Part shown: in pieces, positions 44,265-52,685 of the stretch
How positions within the stretch are numbered: the stretch's first letter is position 1
How the letters are laid out: each line of letters opens with the position of its first letter
Assembly (NCBI GenBank): GCA_016223135.1
Contig: JACRPQ010000006.1
Span: 62,001-126,000, forward strand
Direction: 5' to 3'
Source: Chloroflexota bacterium
Lineage (GTDB): Bacteria; Chloroflexota; Anaerolineae; Anaerolineales; Villigracilaceae
DNA: 64,000 bases
Translations under genes and position numbers: made by a program
Notes under the pieces: generated by a model
Database searches by the model: none
What the model saw: only the letters and a program-made list of their open reading frames with translations
Told to the model about the DNA's origin: nothing

Positions 44265-45665
44265 ATGCGTTTTCAACGTTTCTTTGGCTGGCTCTCTCTT
44301 TTAGCGTTTGGAATGGGAGCGCTCGCCCATCCTCAACCTGCCCGTGCGGAACAACCTCTCGCGCCGGCAGGTCAGGTCAGCGCTTACGAGTTAATCCTCG
44401 CCATGAACACTTTGCGCGTCTCCTATGGGCTGCCGCCGCTCATCGAAGACCCCATCATCAATGCCGTCGCCCAATCCACCGCAGAGACCATGGCGGTCAA
44501 CAACATGTCCTGGCATATCGGCAACGTGCGCGGACGTCTCGCCGCGGCTGGCTATGGCGGCGGCGGCACCGTGTGGGCAACCGAAAACTTTGCCGTGAGT
44601 TGGGGCGGCATGGGCATTGACGAAATCATGGCGGTCTGGGCTGACCCCGACCACATGCGCCCGGCAGTGGACCCCGCCTACTGTCACGTAGGAGCCGGCG
44701 TCGCCACCTACAATGGCAAAACGTATTACATCCTTCAGGCGGCGTATGTCGGCGGGCAGGCGTGCGGAAGCGGGTCACCCTCGGCGCCGGGCGGCACGTC
44801 CCAGCCGGGGGGTGGAAGCGGTTCGGGGTACGTGCCGCAGATTATCGTCCCGGTGCAGATCGCCACGCCCGACTCCGAAGGCAGGGTCTATCACGTCGTC
44901 CAGCAGGGACAGTCGCTTTGGGCGATTGCTGTCGCCTATCAAATCACCATTCAAGACATCGAAACCTGGAACAACATCTCCCGCAACGTACCGCTCCAAG
45001 CCGGGCAGAAATTGTTCATCCCCAACAAAAATACCGAAGGCTACGCCACGCCGACGCCGCGCGACATGGTCGCCATCGCCACCCCCGACGCCGACGGCAG
45101 AATCGTTCACGAGGTCCAGCCGTATCAAACACTGATTACCATTGCCAGCGCTTACAACGTCACGGTGGAGCGGATTTTGGCATTGAACGGACTTCAGGCA
45201 GATTGGCCCCTTTCCATTGGGCAAAAACTGTTGATTTCGCCGGGCAACGTCACCCCCAGCCCCACGTTGAGCGCCATCCAGCGCCTCACTCCCGAAGCCG
45301 ATGGCAAGTACTACCACACCGTTCAAAGCGGTGAAACCCCGTTGTGGATCGCGAACCTGTACAACATTCCACTTGCCGATTTGATGAGTTGGAACGGATT
45401 GAACAACAACTCAGTCATCTACCCCGGACAGAAATTGCTGCTGCTCGTCACCCCGCCCGCCACAGCGACGTTCACGCCCGCCCCGATAACTGCCACGCCC
45501 TCCCCAACCGCTTCCCACACCCCAGCCCCTCCAACTATGACCCCAACGGTTGTCGCTGCCGAGCCTCCAGCGCGCGGATTCAACTTGGGACTTTTCTTTG
45601 TCATCATCGTGCTCGTCATCGGCGGCGGTGGATTGCTTTGGTGGAAACTCCCGCGCAGAAGTTAA
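44265..45665 (+). CDS. Secreted CAP-domain protein with three LysM repeats
   Basis: A signal peptide (MRFQRFFGWLSLLAFGMGALA ... ARA) leads to a CAP/SCP domain (about 30-165: TLRVSYGLPPLIEDP, HIGNVRGRLAAAGY, CHVGAGVATYNGKTYYILQAAY). Three LysM modules follow at about 205-250, 280-325 and 345-392, each with the ...HxVQxGxSLWxIA-type start, then a Thr/Pro linker and a C-terminal membrane segment. It should bind peptidoglycan or related glycans at the cell surface. The start is set by TATAAT six bases before the ATG, with the signal peptide beginning immediately. Confidence 0.85.
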   Translation: MRFQRFFGWLSLLAFGMGALAHPQPARAEQPLAPAGQVSAYELILAMNTLRVSYGLPPLIEDPIINAVAQSTAETMAVNNMSWHIGNVRGRLAAAGYGGGGTVWATENFAVSWGGMGIDEIMAVWADPDHMRPAVDPAYCHVGAGVATYNGKTYYILQAAYVGGQACGSGSPSAPGGTSQPGGGSGSGYVPQIIVPVQIATPDSEGRVYHVVQQGQSLWAIAVAYQITIQDIETWNNISRNVPLQAGQKLFIPNKNTEGYATPTPRDMVAIATPDADGRIVHEVQPYQTLITIASAYNVTVERILALNGLQADWPLSIGQKLLISPGNVTPSPTLSAIQRLTPEADGKYYHTVQSGETPLWIANLYNIPLADLMSWNGLNNNSVIYPGQKLLLLVTPPATATFTPAPITATPSPTASHTPAPPTMTPTVVAAEPPARGFNLGLFFVIIVLVIGGGGLLWWKLPRRS

Positions 45666-45681
45666 CTCGCAACGTTCTGAA

Positions 45682-45743
45682 AAACCCTAAAGGTCTTTTT
45701 GAAATTCTCAAATTCATGAAGGGAAAGCAGACCTTTAGGGTTT
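45682..45743. repeat. CCCTAAAGGTCTT-family inverted repeat, copy 1
   Basis: Perfect 15-bp arms AAACCCTAAAGGTCT (45682-45696) and AGACCTTTAGGGTTT (45729-45743) with a 32-base loop. A compact version is at 55300-55334. It might terminate the CAP/LysM transcript, but the T run is poor. Confidence 0.7.
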
Positions 45744-45755
45744 CTGTATGGACGG

Positions 45756-45761
45756 TATAAT
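45756..45761 (+). promoter_or_regulatory. -10 element of the spermidine synthase-like gene (leaderless)
   Basis: TATAAT, nine bases before the ATG at 45771. No good -35; the region upstream is the arm of an inverted repeat. Confidence 0.5.
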
Positions 45762-45770
45762 CCTCATTCT

Positions 45771-47321
45771 ATGAAACGCTACATCCTCTTCACGGTCTTC
45801 ATCTCTGGCATGACCACCCTCGCCGCGGAACTTGCCGCCGGGCGGTTGATCGGCAACGTGTTCGGCACGAGCAACATCGTCTGGGCGAGCATCATCGGGC
45901 TGATCCTTATCTACCTCACGTTCGGCTACTTCCTCGGCGGCAAATGGGCGGACTCCAACCCAACCGCCGTCGCGATGTACCGCGTCCTGGCGTGGGGCGC
46001 GTTCACGCTGGGACTCGTTCCGTATGTCGCCGGACCCGTCCTCAGGTCCGCGGCGAACGCTTTCGACGCGCTGAACATCGGCATCTTGGGCGCGTCGTTC
46101 ATCGCCGTACTGATCCTGTTCATTGTCCCCATCACATTGCTCGGCACAATCTCGCCCTTCGCCATCCGCTTAAGCGTTGACGACACCTCGCGCGCGGGAC
46201 AAGTCTCCGGGCAGATTTACGCCATCTCCACGCTCGGCTCCTTCATCGGGACGTTTCTGCCCACACTGGTCTTCATCCCCGCAATCGGCACCACGCGCAC
46301 ATTTTTATTGTTCAGCCTCGTCCTGCTGTTCGTTGCGCTGGCAGGGCTGGGAAAATCCGCGGGGCGCAAAGAGACGCTCAAATATCTTTGGATGCCCGTA
46401 CTGCTTGCGGTCATCGCAATTGTCGCGGCGAACCAAGCGGTCAAAAATAACCTCGGGCAAATCTACGAGACCGAGTCGGCGTACAACTACATTCAGGTCA
46501 AGCAGCAGGGCGAGTTCACGCTTCTGCGCCTGAACGAGGGACAAGGCGTGCATTCCATTTACAGCCCCAACACCCTGCAATATGACGGTCCATGGGATCA
46601 GGTACTCGCCGGTCCCTATTTTTACGCGGACAAAAACCCATCGGATATAAAGCGTGTCGCCATCGTGGGACTTGCCGCCGGCACCACCGCGCGTCAACTC
46701 ACCGCCGTTTACGGGGACATCCCCATTGACGGCTACGAACTCGACCCCGAGATCGTCCGCGTAGGGCGCGAATACTTTGGCATGACGATGCCCAACCTGA
46801 ACGTCATCATCGGCGACGGACGCTTGAACCTCGAACGCAGCGAACACAAATACGACATCATCTCTGTGGACGCCTACCGTCCCCCGTACATTCCTCCGCA
46901 CATGACCACGCAGGAATTCTTCCGCATCGCCGCTTCGCACTTAACGGACGGCGGAGTCCTGACCATCAACTCTGCCTCCGTCCCCGGCGACCGCCGCCTC
47001 ATCAACGGGCTGGCAACTACCATGGCGACGGTCTTCCCCTCCATTTACATGGTGGACATCCCCGGCTCGCTGAACACGGTCATCTTCGCCACCAAACAAC
47101 CGACCCAGCCTGAGAACTTCGCCGCAAACCTGATGAAACTGAGCGCTGATCCAAACGTCCACCCGCTGCTCATTCACACCATGCAGGTGACCTTCTCAAA
47201 CCTCCGCACAGACTACGAAACGACGACCATCTTCACCGACGACCACGCCCCCATCGAGTGGATTGTCAATGACATGGTCCTGCGCTTCATCATCGGCGGC
47301 GGGACAGAGTATTTGCAGTAA
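45771..47321 (+). CDS. Membrane-fused spermidine synthase-like protein
   Basis: Residues 1-220 hold about seven membrane segments; residues 225-516 are a spermidine synthase-like fold with VAIVGLAAGTTARQLTAVYG (SAM site), YELDPEIVRVGREYFG and ISVDAYRPPYIPPHMTTQEFFRI. Fused membrane aminopropyltransferase-like proteins are widespread in bacteria and their true substrate is often unknown; polyamine synthesis is only one option. TATAAT ends nine bases before the ATG. Confidence 0.83.
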   Translation: MKRYILFTVFISGMTTLAAELAAGRLIGNVFGTSNIVWASIIGLILIYLTFGYFLGGKWADSNPTAVAMYRVLAWGAFTLGLVPYVAGPVLRSAANAFDALNIGILGASFIAVLILFIVPITLLGTISPFAIRLSVDDTSRAGQVSGQIYAISTLGSFIGTFLPTLVFIPAIGTTRTFLLFSLVLLFVALAGLGKSAGRKETLKYLWMPVLLAVIAIVAANQAVKNNLGQIYETESAYNYIQVKQQGEFTLLRLNEGQGVHSIYSPNTLQYDGPWDQVLAGPYFYADKNPSDIKRVAIVGLAAGTTARQLTAVYGDIPIDGYELDPEIVRVGREYFGMTMPNLNVIIGDGRLNLERSEHKYDIISVDAYRPPYIPPHMTTQEFFRIAASHLTDGGVLTINSASVPGDRRLINGLATTMATVFPSIYMVDIPGSLNTVIFATKQPTQPENFAANLMKLSADPNVHPLLIHTMQVTFSNLRTDYETTTIFTDDHAPIEWIVNDMVLRFIIGGGTEYLQ

Positions 47322-47327
47322 TGGTCG

Positions 47328-48728
47328 TTAGGGGACATGCAGAGTGGATAACACCTTCTCTGCTTGCGCCTTGCATGCATCCCATTCGCTGACGCTTGCC
47401 TGAACCGCTAAAATAGGCAAACCTGCTACATAGTCATAATCAACCAGTGACTGATCTTCAATGTACCAGGCAGATATGACAGATGGTGTTGTTTCTCCCC
47501 AGAAAATCACAGAATAGCGAATGTCACCCAGTAGAGCAGGGACAAACTCCGGCTGAGGACCGTTGAAATCCGTTGGTCCCTGCACTCCAATGATGCACGT
47601 ACTTAAACGCCGTGACTGCAAAAAATTTTCCATGAATTTGAAGTCGGTATAACGTGATTCGTCCTTCCATTCAGATGGGTCATAATTCACAATCAAAGGT
47701 GGATAAAACTTCAACGCAAAGATACCCAACGGGACAGGCGTTGGCGTAAACGGGGTGCGCCCCAGAAACAATTTTTCCTTTGTGGACAAATCATACGTCC
47801 AGTAATTCCCATCGCCATCCCGCAAGGTAACCTGCCCCGCAGAATGCCAATCCACTCCTCCAAAACCCGGCGGCGGATATTTTACAAGCAGGGTTTGCGA
47901 CATTTTGCCAAGGTCCATCAGTATCAGATATGAAACGCCATAGTCTGGCGCGCAATCGAACTCCGTTTGCAAATACACAAGAGATTGAGAGTCCGGCGCC
48001 CAGGCGATTTCTCCCGCCAAGAACCCGGGAACCAGACTGCGCACCCGCCCGATTTCACCCCTGTCAAGGTCCCAAATCACAATATCATCACCATCCCACA
48101 TGGCAAGCCTTGTTCCATCTGGTGAAAGGTGCCCCCCGCCAAGCGGAAAACTTTCTTGAGAGATCACATCCAGCCTGTAGATAAAGTGTACAAGATAGTT
48201 GCCACAAGTTTCGGGGTAACCTTCACGCCAGTTGGTGTAGTAAAAATAGCGGCTGCTCGGTGACCAATAGAGACCCTTGAAACCATAAGTGCCTATGCCC
48301 CCGCAGTTTTGCAGTTCGTCAACGATGATTTTTTCTGTTCCATCGGCAACGTTGACGAGTTTCAATTGTTCATACGCCATCGCATCAACCGCGCCGGGGA
48401 AATTGGTGCATTCATAGCGGATCACATCCACCCGCCATCTTCCATTCGGGGATGGATACTGCGCAAGGATTACAGGCTGGACGGTCGAGAGTATGGCGCC
48501 CACATGCGCTGTTTCGATGATATGCAGAGTAGCCGCAAAATCGGGAGTGGGGGTTTCGGTGGCGGACAGCAGAGGGGTGCGGGAGGGCGTCATGGTAAAT
48601 GTCATTGGCTTTGTCGCAGTTTGTATCACCGGCAATTCGGCAGGGGATGGACTTACGCCACAACCCTGAATAAGCAGAACGATCAAAATCAGGAGAAGTT
48701 TGCCTTTAGGTCGAATATCGGAAGCCAT
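47328..48728 (-). CDS. Lipoprotein with a beta-propeller-like region
   Basis: The signal LLLILIVLLIQGC ends in a lipobox (LIQGC, about 20-24). A Ser/Thr/Pro linker follows. The main part has recurrent propeller-like strands such as LYWSPSSRYFYYTN, GGHLSPDGTRLAMWDGDDIVIWDLD and IAWAPDSQSLVYLQ. No enzyme motif was recognised. It converges on the spermidine synthase-like gene with only six bases between stops. Confidence 0.7.
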   Translation of the reverse strand: MASDIRPKGKLLLILIVLLIQGCGVSPSPAELPVIQTATKPMTFTMTPSRTPLLSATETPTPDFAATLHIIETAHVGAILSTVQPVILAQYPSPNGRWRVDVIRYECTNFPGAVDAMAYEQLKLVNVADGTEKIIVDELQNCGGIGTYGFKGLYWSPSSRYFYYTNWREGYPETCGNYLVHFIYRLDVISQESFPLGGGHLSPDGTRLAMWDGDDIVIWDLDRGEIGRVRSLVPGFLAGEIAWAPDSQSLVYLQTEFDCAPDYGVSYLILMDLGKMSQTLLVKYPPPGFGGVDWHSAGQVTLRDGDGNYWTYDLSTKEKLFLGRTPFTPTPVPLGIFALKFYPPLIVNYDPSEWKDESRYTDFKFMENFLQSRRLSTCIIGVQGPTDFNGPQPEFVPALLGDIRYSVIFWGETTPSVISAWYIEDQSLVDYDYVAGLPILAVQASVSEWDACKAQAEKVLSTLHVP

Positions 48729-48782
48729 GGTAACCTGCTTTCTCTACCTATAATTATTCATCCGATGAATGCGTTACCCTTT

Positions 48783-48811
48783 TTGAAACATGAATCCAAA
48801 TCGCTTACAAT
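48783..48811 (+). promoter_or_regulatory. Promoter of the DUF1461 protein gene (leaderless)
   Basis: TTGAAA (48783-48788), 17-base spacer, TACAAT (48806-48811); the ATG at 48821 follows after nine bases. This is one of the best promoters in the window. Confidence 0.7.
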
Positions 48812-48820
48812 AAGACTACC

Positions 48821-49507
48821 ATGACAAACATAAAGTTCCAACTCCTCTCCTGGCTCGTTGCTATCCTTGTCCCTCTCGCCCTCATCGGGCTGGGACTGCG
48901 CGTTCTGCTCACGCCGCTCTTCCTGCAAGTGGAATACAACATGCCCTACTTCCCGCCCGACGAGTACGGCTTTACAAAAGAAGACCGCCTGAAGTGGGCG
49001 CCCTACGCACTAGAGTACCTCGTCAACAGTGCAGACATTTCCTACCTCGGCGACTTGAAATTCGACGATGGCACTCCGCTCTACAACAAACGCGAGTTGA
49101 GTCACATGGAAGATGTCAAGCGCGTGACGCGGGGCGCGCTGAACGCCTGGTACATCTCGCTGGCGCTGCTGACCCTGCTCGGGATTTGGTCATGGCGCGG
49201 GGTGTGGACTCAGGCGTATCGTCAAGGGCTGAGGCGGGGCGGCTGGTTGATGGTCGGTCTGGCGGGAGCGATCGGGTTGGTCGTCGTCATCGGCATCGCA
49301 GTCAATCCGAACGTCTTCTGGAATTTCTTTGCGGGATTCCACACCCTGTTCTTTGAAGGCGACTCGTGGCTGTTCTTGTATTCGGATACGCTCATCCGCC
49401 TGTTCCCCTTGCGCTTCTGGCAGGATGCCTTCCTGTGGGCGGCGGTCATCGCGCTGGGCGGAGGCGCGGCTTTGGGGCTGGGGTTGAAATCTACGAATCT
49501 ACCCTAA
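48821..49507 (+). CDS. TIGR01906/DUF1461 integral membrane protein
   Basis: A 228-residue protein with membrane segments at about 8-30, 105-125, 145-165 and 200-222. The conserved features of this family are seen: YLVNSADISYLGDLKF, LYNKRELSHMEDVK and FHTLFFEGDSWLFLYSDTLIRLFPLRFWQDAF. The function is unknown. It starts right behind a consensus-like promoter. Confidence 0.8.
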   Translation: MTNIKFQLLSWLVAILVPLALIGLGLRVLLTPLFLQVEYNMPYFPPDEYGFTKEDRLKWAPYALEYLVNSADISYLGDLKFDDGTPLYNKRELSHMEDVKRVTRGALNAWYISLALLTLLGIWSWRGVWTQAYRQGLRRGGWLMVGLAGAIGLVVVIGIAVNPNVFWNFFAGFHTLFFEGDSWLFLYSDTLIRLFPLRFWQDAFLWAAVIALGGGAALGLGLKSTNLP

Positions 49508-49566
49508 TCCACACGAATGGGCTTTATGCGCGCAAATTCGCAAAGAGTAGCGGACAACACATGATG

Positions 49567-49584
49567 TATAATTTCGCCGAGGAG
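49567..49584 (+). promoter_or_regulatory. -10 element and ribosome site of fabG
   Basis: TATAAT at 49567-49572 and GAGGAG at 49579-49584, before the ATG at 49591. Confidence 0.5.
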
Positions 49585-49590
49585 AACTAC

Positions 49591-50349
49591 ATGACAGAGA
49601 CGTTATCGCTTGAAAATCGAGTGGCAGTGGTGACCGGCGGCTCGCGCGGCATTGGGCGGGCGGTGGCGCTGGAATTTGCGGCGCGCGGCGCGGCGGTGGT
49701 GGTAAACTACAACAAATCGCCCGAAGCCGCCGAGGAAGTGGTGCAAAAGATTCAGGCAGCGGGCGGGAAAGCCGCCGCTTTTCAAGCCGATGTATCCGAT
49801 TTCAAGCAGGCGGAGGCGCTCATCAAGTTCGCCATCGAAACGTTCGGCGACTTGAGCATCCTCGTCAACAACGCCGGCATCACCCGCGACACACTCATCA
49901 TGATGATGTCCGAAGCCGATTGGGACGCGGTCATCAACACCAACCTCAAATCCACGTTCAACTGCTCGAAAGCCGCCGTCAAACACATGATGCGCAAACG
50001 CTACGGGCGCATCATCAACATGGCGTCGGTGGCGGGGCAGATGGGCAACGCCGGGCAGACGAACTACTCCGCCTCCAAGGGCGGGCAGATTGCCTTCACC
50101 AAGGCGCTGGCGCGGGAGGTGGCGTCGCGCAACATCACGGTCAACGCCATCGCGCCCGGCTTTGTGGATACCGAAATTCTCGACGCCATGCCGCCCGAAA
50201 CCCTCGAAGCCGCGCTGAAGATGGTGCCGCTCGGGCGCAAGGCAAAACCCGAAGAAGTGGCATACGCCGCCGCCTTCCTCGCCTCCGACCAAGCTGCCTT
50301 TATCACCGGGCAGGTACTGGCGGTGGACGGCGGCATGGCGATGATGTGA
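49591..50349 (+). CDS. fabG: 3-oxoacyl-ACP reductase FabG-type SDR
   Basis: Short-chain dehydrogenase of 252 residues with the NADP site VTGGSRGIGRAVA (about 14-26), NNAGIT, and the catalytic Ser-Tyr-Lys set (MASVAGQMG, NYSASKGG). The sequence is that of FabG, which reduces 3-oxoacyl-ACP in fatty acid synthesis. The ATG at 49591 has GAGGAG upstream and TATAAT at 49567-49572; the longer open frame is upstream noise. Repeat DNA separates it from asp23. Confidence 0.9.
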   Translation: MTETLSLENRVAVVTGGSRGIGRAVALEFAARGAAVVVNYNKSPEAAEEVVQKIQAAGGKAAAFQADVSDFKQAEALIKFAIETFGDLSILVNNAGITRDTLIMMMSEADWDAVINTNLKSTFNCSKAAVKHMMRKRYGRIINMASVAGQMGNAGQTNYSASKGGQIAFTKALAREVASRNITVNAIAPGFVDTEILDAMPPETLEAALKMVPLGRKAKPEEVAYAAAFLASDQAAFITGQVLAVDGGMAMM

Positions 50350-50350
50350 G

Positions 50351-50514
50351 TTTTTCACCGCGAAGAACCGAAGAACGCGAAGGATAAAAGAAAAGTTAGC
50401 GACCTGACAGTTTCAAATGGGACGCTGAAAAACGCAGATAAACGCAGAAAAAAACAACTTAAATCAGCGTAAATCAGCGTTCATCTGCGTCCCAAAACAA
50501 AAGTGTCGGGTGGC
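50351..50514. repeat. Cluster of dispersed repeats between fabG and asp23, including the 44-bp repeat copy 2
   Basis: CACCGCGAAGAACCGAAGAACGC-like sequence at 50358-50380, then units with AACGCAGATAAACGCAG, and finally 50471-50514, a 43/44 match to 44106-44149. No gene fits here. Confidence 0.75.
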
Positions 50515-50560
50515 TAGAAGAAAAGCATCTTTGCGGCTTCGCGGCTCAAATGGAGACAAT

Positions 50561-50917
50561 ATGACCGAAGAACAAGAAACAGGAAAAACCACCGTTGCGC
50601 CAGATGTGCTGACCGCCATCGCCAAAATGGCAGCGTTGAGCGTGCCGGGCGTCAGCCGCATGGCAGAGGTCAGCGGAGGCGTGAACCGCCTGTTCAAACG
50701 CGGCATCCACGACGGCGTGCGAATTGACGTGGAAGACAACGTCGCCGCCGCCAGCCTGTATCTCGTCCTCAAACAGGACGTCAACATCCGCGAAGTGAGC
50801 CGCAACGTACAGACGCAGGTGGCGCGCGCCATTCAGGAAATGATTGGCATGGATGTGGACCGCATAGACATTCACGTCGAAGACATAGACTACGACGAAG
50901 AGGTGTCGCCCGCATGA
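50561..50917 (+). CDS. Asp23/Gls24 family protein
   Basis: A 118-residue protein matching the Asp23 (alkaline shock/Gls24) family: VLTAIAKMAALSVPGVSRMA, GVRIDVEDNVAAASLYLVLKQDVNIREVSRNVQ and MIGMDVDRIDIHVEDI. These proteins are linked to cell envelope homeostasis and often lie next to nusB, as here. GGAGA precedes the ATG. The stop overlaps the nusB start as ATGA. Confidence 0.87.
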   Translation: MTEEQETGKTTVAPDVLTAIAKMAALSVPGVSRMAEVSGGVNRLFKRGIHDGVRIDVEDNVAAASLYLVLKQDVNIREVSRNVQTQVARAIQEMIGMDVDRIDIHVEDIDYDEEVSPA

Positions 50918-51354
50918 AACCCCGCACCAGGGCGCGCGCGCTCGCCCTGCAGGTACTTTACGAAGTTGACATGGCGAACCATCCTCCCGGCGAGGTCTTC
51001 AAAGCACGCCTGGAGGACATGGACGGAACGCCGCTCTCGCCGGAACTGGTCGAGTTTGCCCGCCAGATTGTCTTTGGCGTGCTCCCCATCGTTCACCTCC
51101 TCGACGCCGCCATCTCCCAATACGCCCCCGAATGGCCCTTTGACCAAATCGCCGCCATAGACCGCAACATCCTGCGCATGGCATGCTGGGAATTCGCCGT
51201 CTCTCACGATACCCCCGTCAAAGTCGCCATCAACGAGGCGGTGGAACTCGCCAAACTCTTCGGCTCCGACTCCGCTCCGCGCTTCATCAACGGCGTGCTG
51301 GGCAGTCTGGCAGAACACCAATACGAACTCAAACAAGCCCTGCAGAAAGCCTGA
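50914..51354 (+). CDS. nusB: Transcription antitermination factor NusB
   Basis: A 146-residue helical protein with RARALALQVLYEVDMA at the N-terminus, PLTKIAAIDRNILRMA-like centre (FDQIAAIDRNILRMACWEF), VAINEAVELAKLFGSDSAPRFINGVLGSL at the C-terminus, all typical of NusB, which with NusE promotes rRNA antitermination. It is coupled to asp23 by an ATGA overlap and followed six bases later by tatA. Confidence 0.92.
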   Translation: MKPRTRARALALQVLYEVDMANHPPGEVFKARLEDMDGTPLSPELVEFARQIVFGVLPIVHLLDAAISQYAPEWPFDQIAAIDRNILRMACWEFAVSHDTPVKVAINEAVELAKLFGSDSAPRFINGVLGSLAEHQYELKQALQKA

Positions 51355-51360
51355 CCCTTC

Positions 51361-51744
51361 ATGGAAATTCTTGGCATCGGACCATCCGAACTCCTCTTTA
51401 TCATCATCATCGCCCTCATTGTGCTGGGACCCAAAGACATGCAGCAGGCGGGCAAGACCATCGGACGCTGGCTCAACAATCTCGTGCGCTCCGAAGGGTG
51501 GAAAACCTTTCAGCAGACCTCGCGCGAACTCCGCACCCTGCCGACCAAACTGATGCGCGAGGCAAACATGGAACTTGCCGAGACGGAAAAGGACATCCAC
51601 AAGACCATCGCAGGCGCTCCCCCTCGCCCCGCTTCGCGCCCGACCTCCAGCCCGCTGCCCTCCCAACCGGCCGCCACTCCGCCTCAGCCTCCTTCTGCCA
51701 CTCCTGCCGACAACGCAACCGAACCCAATGAAAAGACTTCTTAA
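51361..51744 (+). CDS. tatA: Sec-independent protein translocase TatA/TatB
   Basis: The N-terminal membrane helix, GIGPSELLFIIIIALIVLGPKDM, has the FGP-like hinge of TatA/B, followed by an amphipathic helix and a long Pro-rich tail. With 127 residues and Glu in the first helix it could be TatA or TatB. It lies directly before tatC, overlapping it by 17 bp. A Tat substrate is encoded at 13334-14374. Confidence 0.87.
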   Translation: MEILGIGPSELLFIIIIALIVLGPKDMQQAGKTIGRWLNNLVRSEGWKTFQQTSRELRTLPTKLMREANMELAETEKDIHKTIAGAPPRPASRPTSSPLPSQPAATPPQPPSATPADNATEPNEKTS

Positions 51745-52642
51745 ATTCCTCTGGCGGGTCATCACATTCCCGTTCGTTCTCGTCTTTAACATCCTTGCCT
51801 TCCCCTTTCGGCTGATTCACCGTGCGCACGAATTCCTCAACCGCGAACTGGATGAAGACCGCCCGTTGATGGACACCTTCGCCGCCATCGCATCGGAACA
51901 GCAGGCGCGCGCCAGCCTGTGGGAACATGTCGAAGTCTTCCGCATGCACCTGCTGCGAATGGTGATTGCCCTGGCAATCGGTGTGGGCGTCTCCTTCTAC
52001 TTCACCATCCCCCTCATGGAATACCTTGCCGTTCCCGCCGGCGGGCTGGAAAAACTGCAAGCCATCCAGGTTACCGAAGAAATCGGCGTCTTCATGCGCG
52101 TGGCGTTGATGAGCGGCATTGCCATCGCGCTTCCCTACCTTGCCTTTGAATTGTGGCTGTTTACCGCGCCGGGACTGCGCCCGCGCGAACGCAAGATGGG
52201 CTTGGCAGGCATCCCGCTGGCAACCATCCTCTTCCTGAGCGGCATGGCATTCACGTTCTATGCGCTCCTGCCTGCCGCCCTGCCCTTCCTGAAAGGCTTC
52301 ACGAAAATTTCCGAATTTTGGACGGCGCGCGAATACTTCAAATTCGTCACCGGGTTGATGCTGTGGATTGGTCTGTTCTTCGAGTTCCCGCTGGTGGTTT
52401 ATATCCTCACCTCCATCGGGTTCGTTAAGCCGCACATTCTGCTTCAGCAGTGGAGGCTGGCAGTGGTCATCATCGCCGTCATCGCCGCCGTCATCACCCC
52501 CACCGTGGACCCGGTCAACATGGGACTGGTCATGCTCCCCATGACCCTGCTCTATTTCATCAGCATCGGGTTGAGTTATATCGCCTATGCCGGACGCCGC
52601 CGCAGGGAAGCAAAAGCCGCAGAGGAGACAAAGGCTGTTTAG
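51728..52642 (+). CDS. tatC: Sec-independent protein translocase TatC
   Basis: A 304-residue membrane protein. Residues 60-290 are TatC with ASLWEHVEVFRMHLLRMVIALAIG (the usual H-L-x-E-L-R region, here with variations), FALYLPYLAFELWLFTAPGLRPRERK-like loop (ALPYLAFELWLFTAPGL) and the characteristic FEFPLVVYIL. The N-terminal 60 residues are an extra positively charged, helical extension. The ATG at 51728 lies inside the end of tatA. Confidence 0.9.
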   Translation: MKRLLKFLWRVITFPFVLVFNILAFPFRLIHRAHEFLNRELDEDRPLMDTFAAIASEQQARASLWEHVEVFRMHLLRMVIALAIGVGVSFYFTIPLMEYLAVPAGGLEKLQAIQVTEEIGVFMRVALMSGIAIALPYLAFELWLFTAPGLRPRERKMGLAGIPLATILFLSGMAFTFYALLPAALPFLKGFTKISEFWTAREYFKFVTGLMLWIGLFFEFPLVVYILTSIGFVKPHILLQQWRLAVVIIAVIAAVITPTVDPVNMGLVMLPMTLLYFISIGLSYIAYAGRRRREAKAAEETKAV

Positions 52643-52685
52643 CCGGATGCCGTCCTGAGGTCCGGCAGGAAGCGTTGGAGGAGTC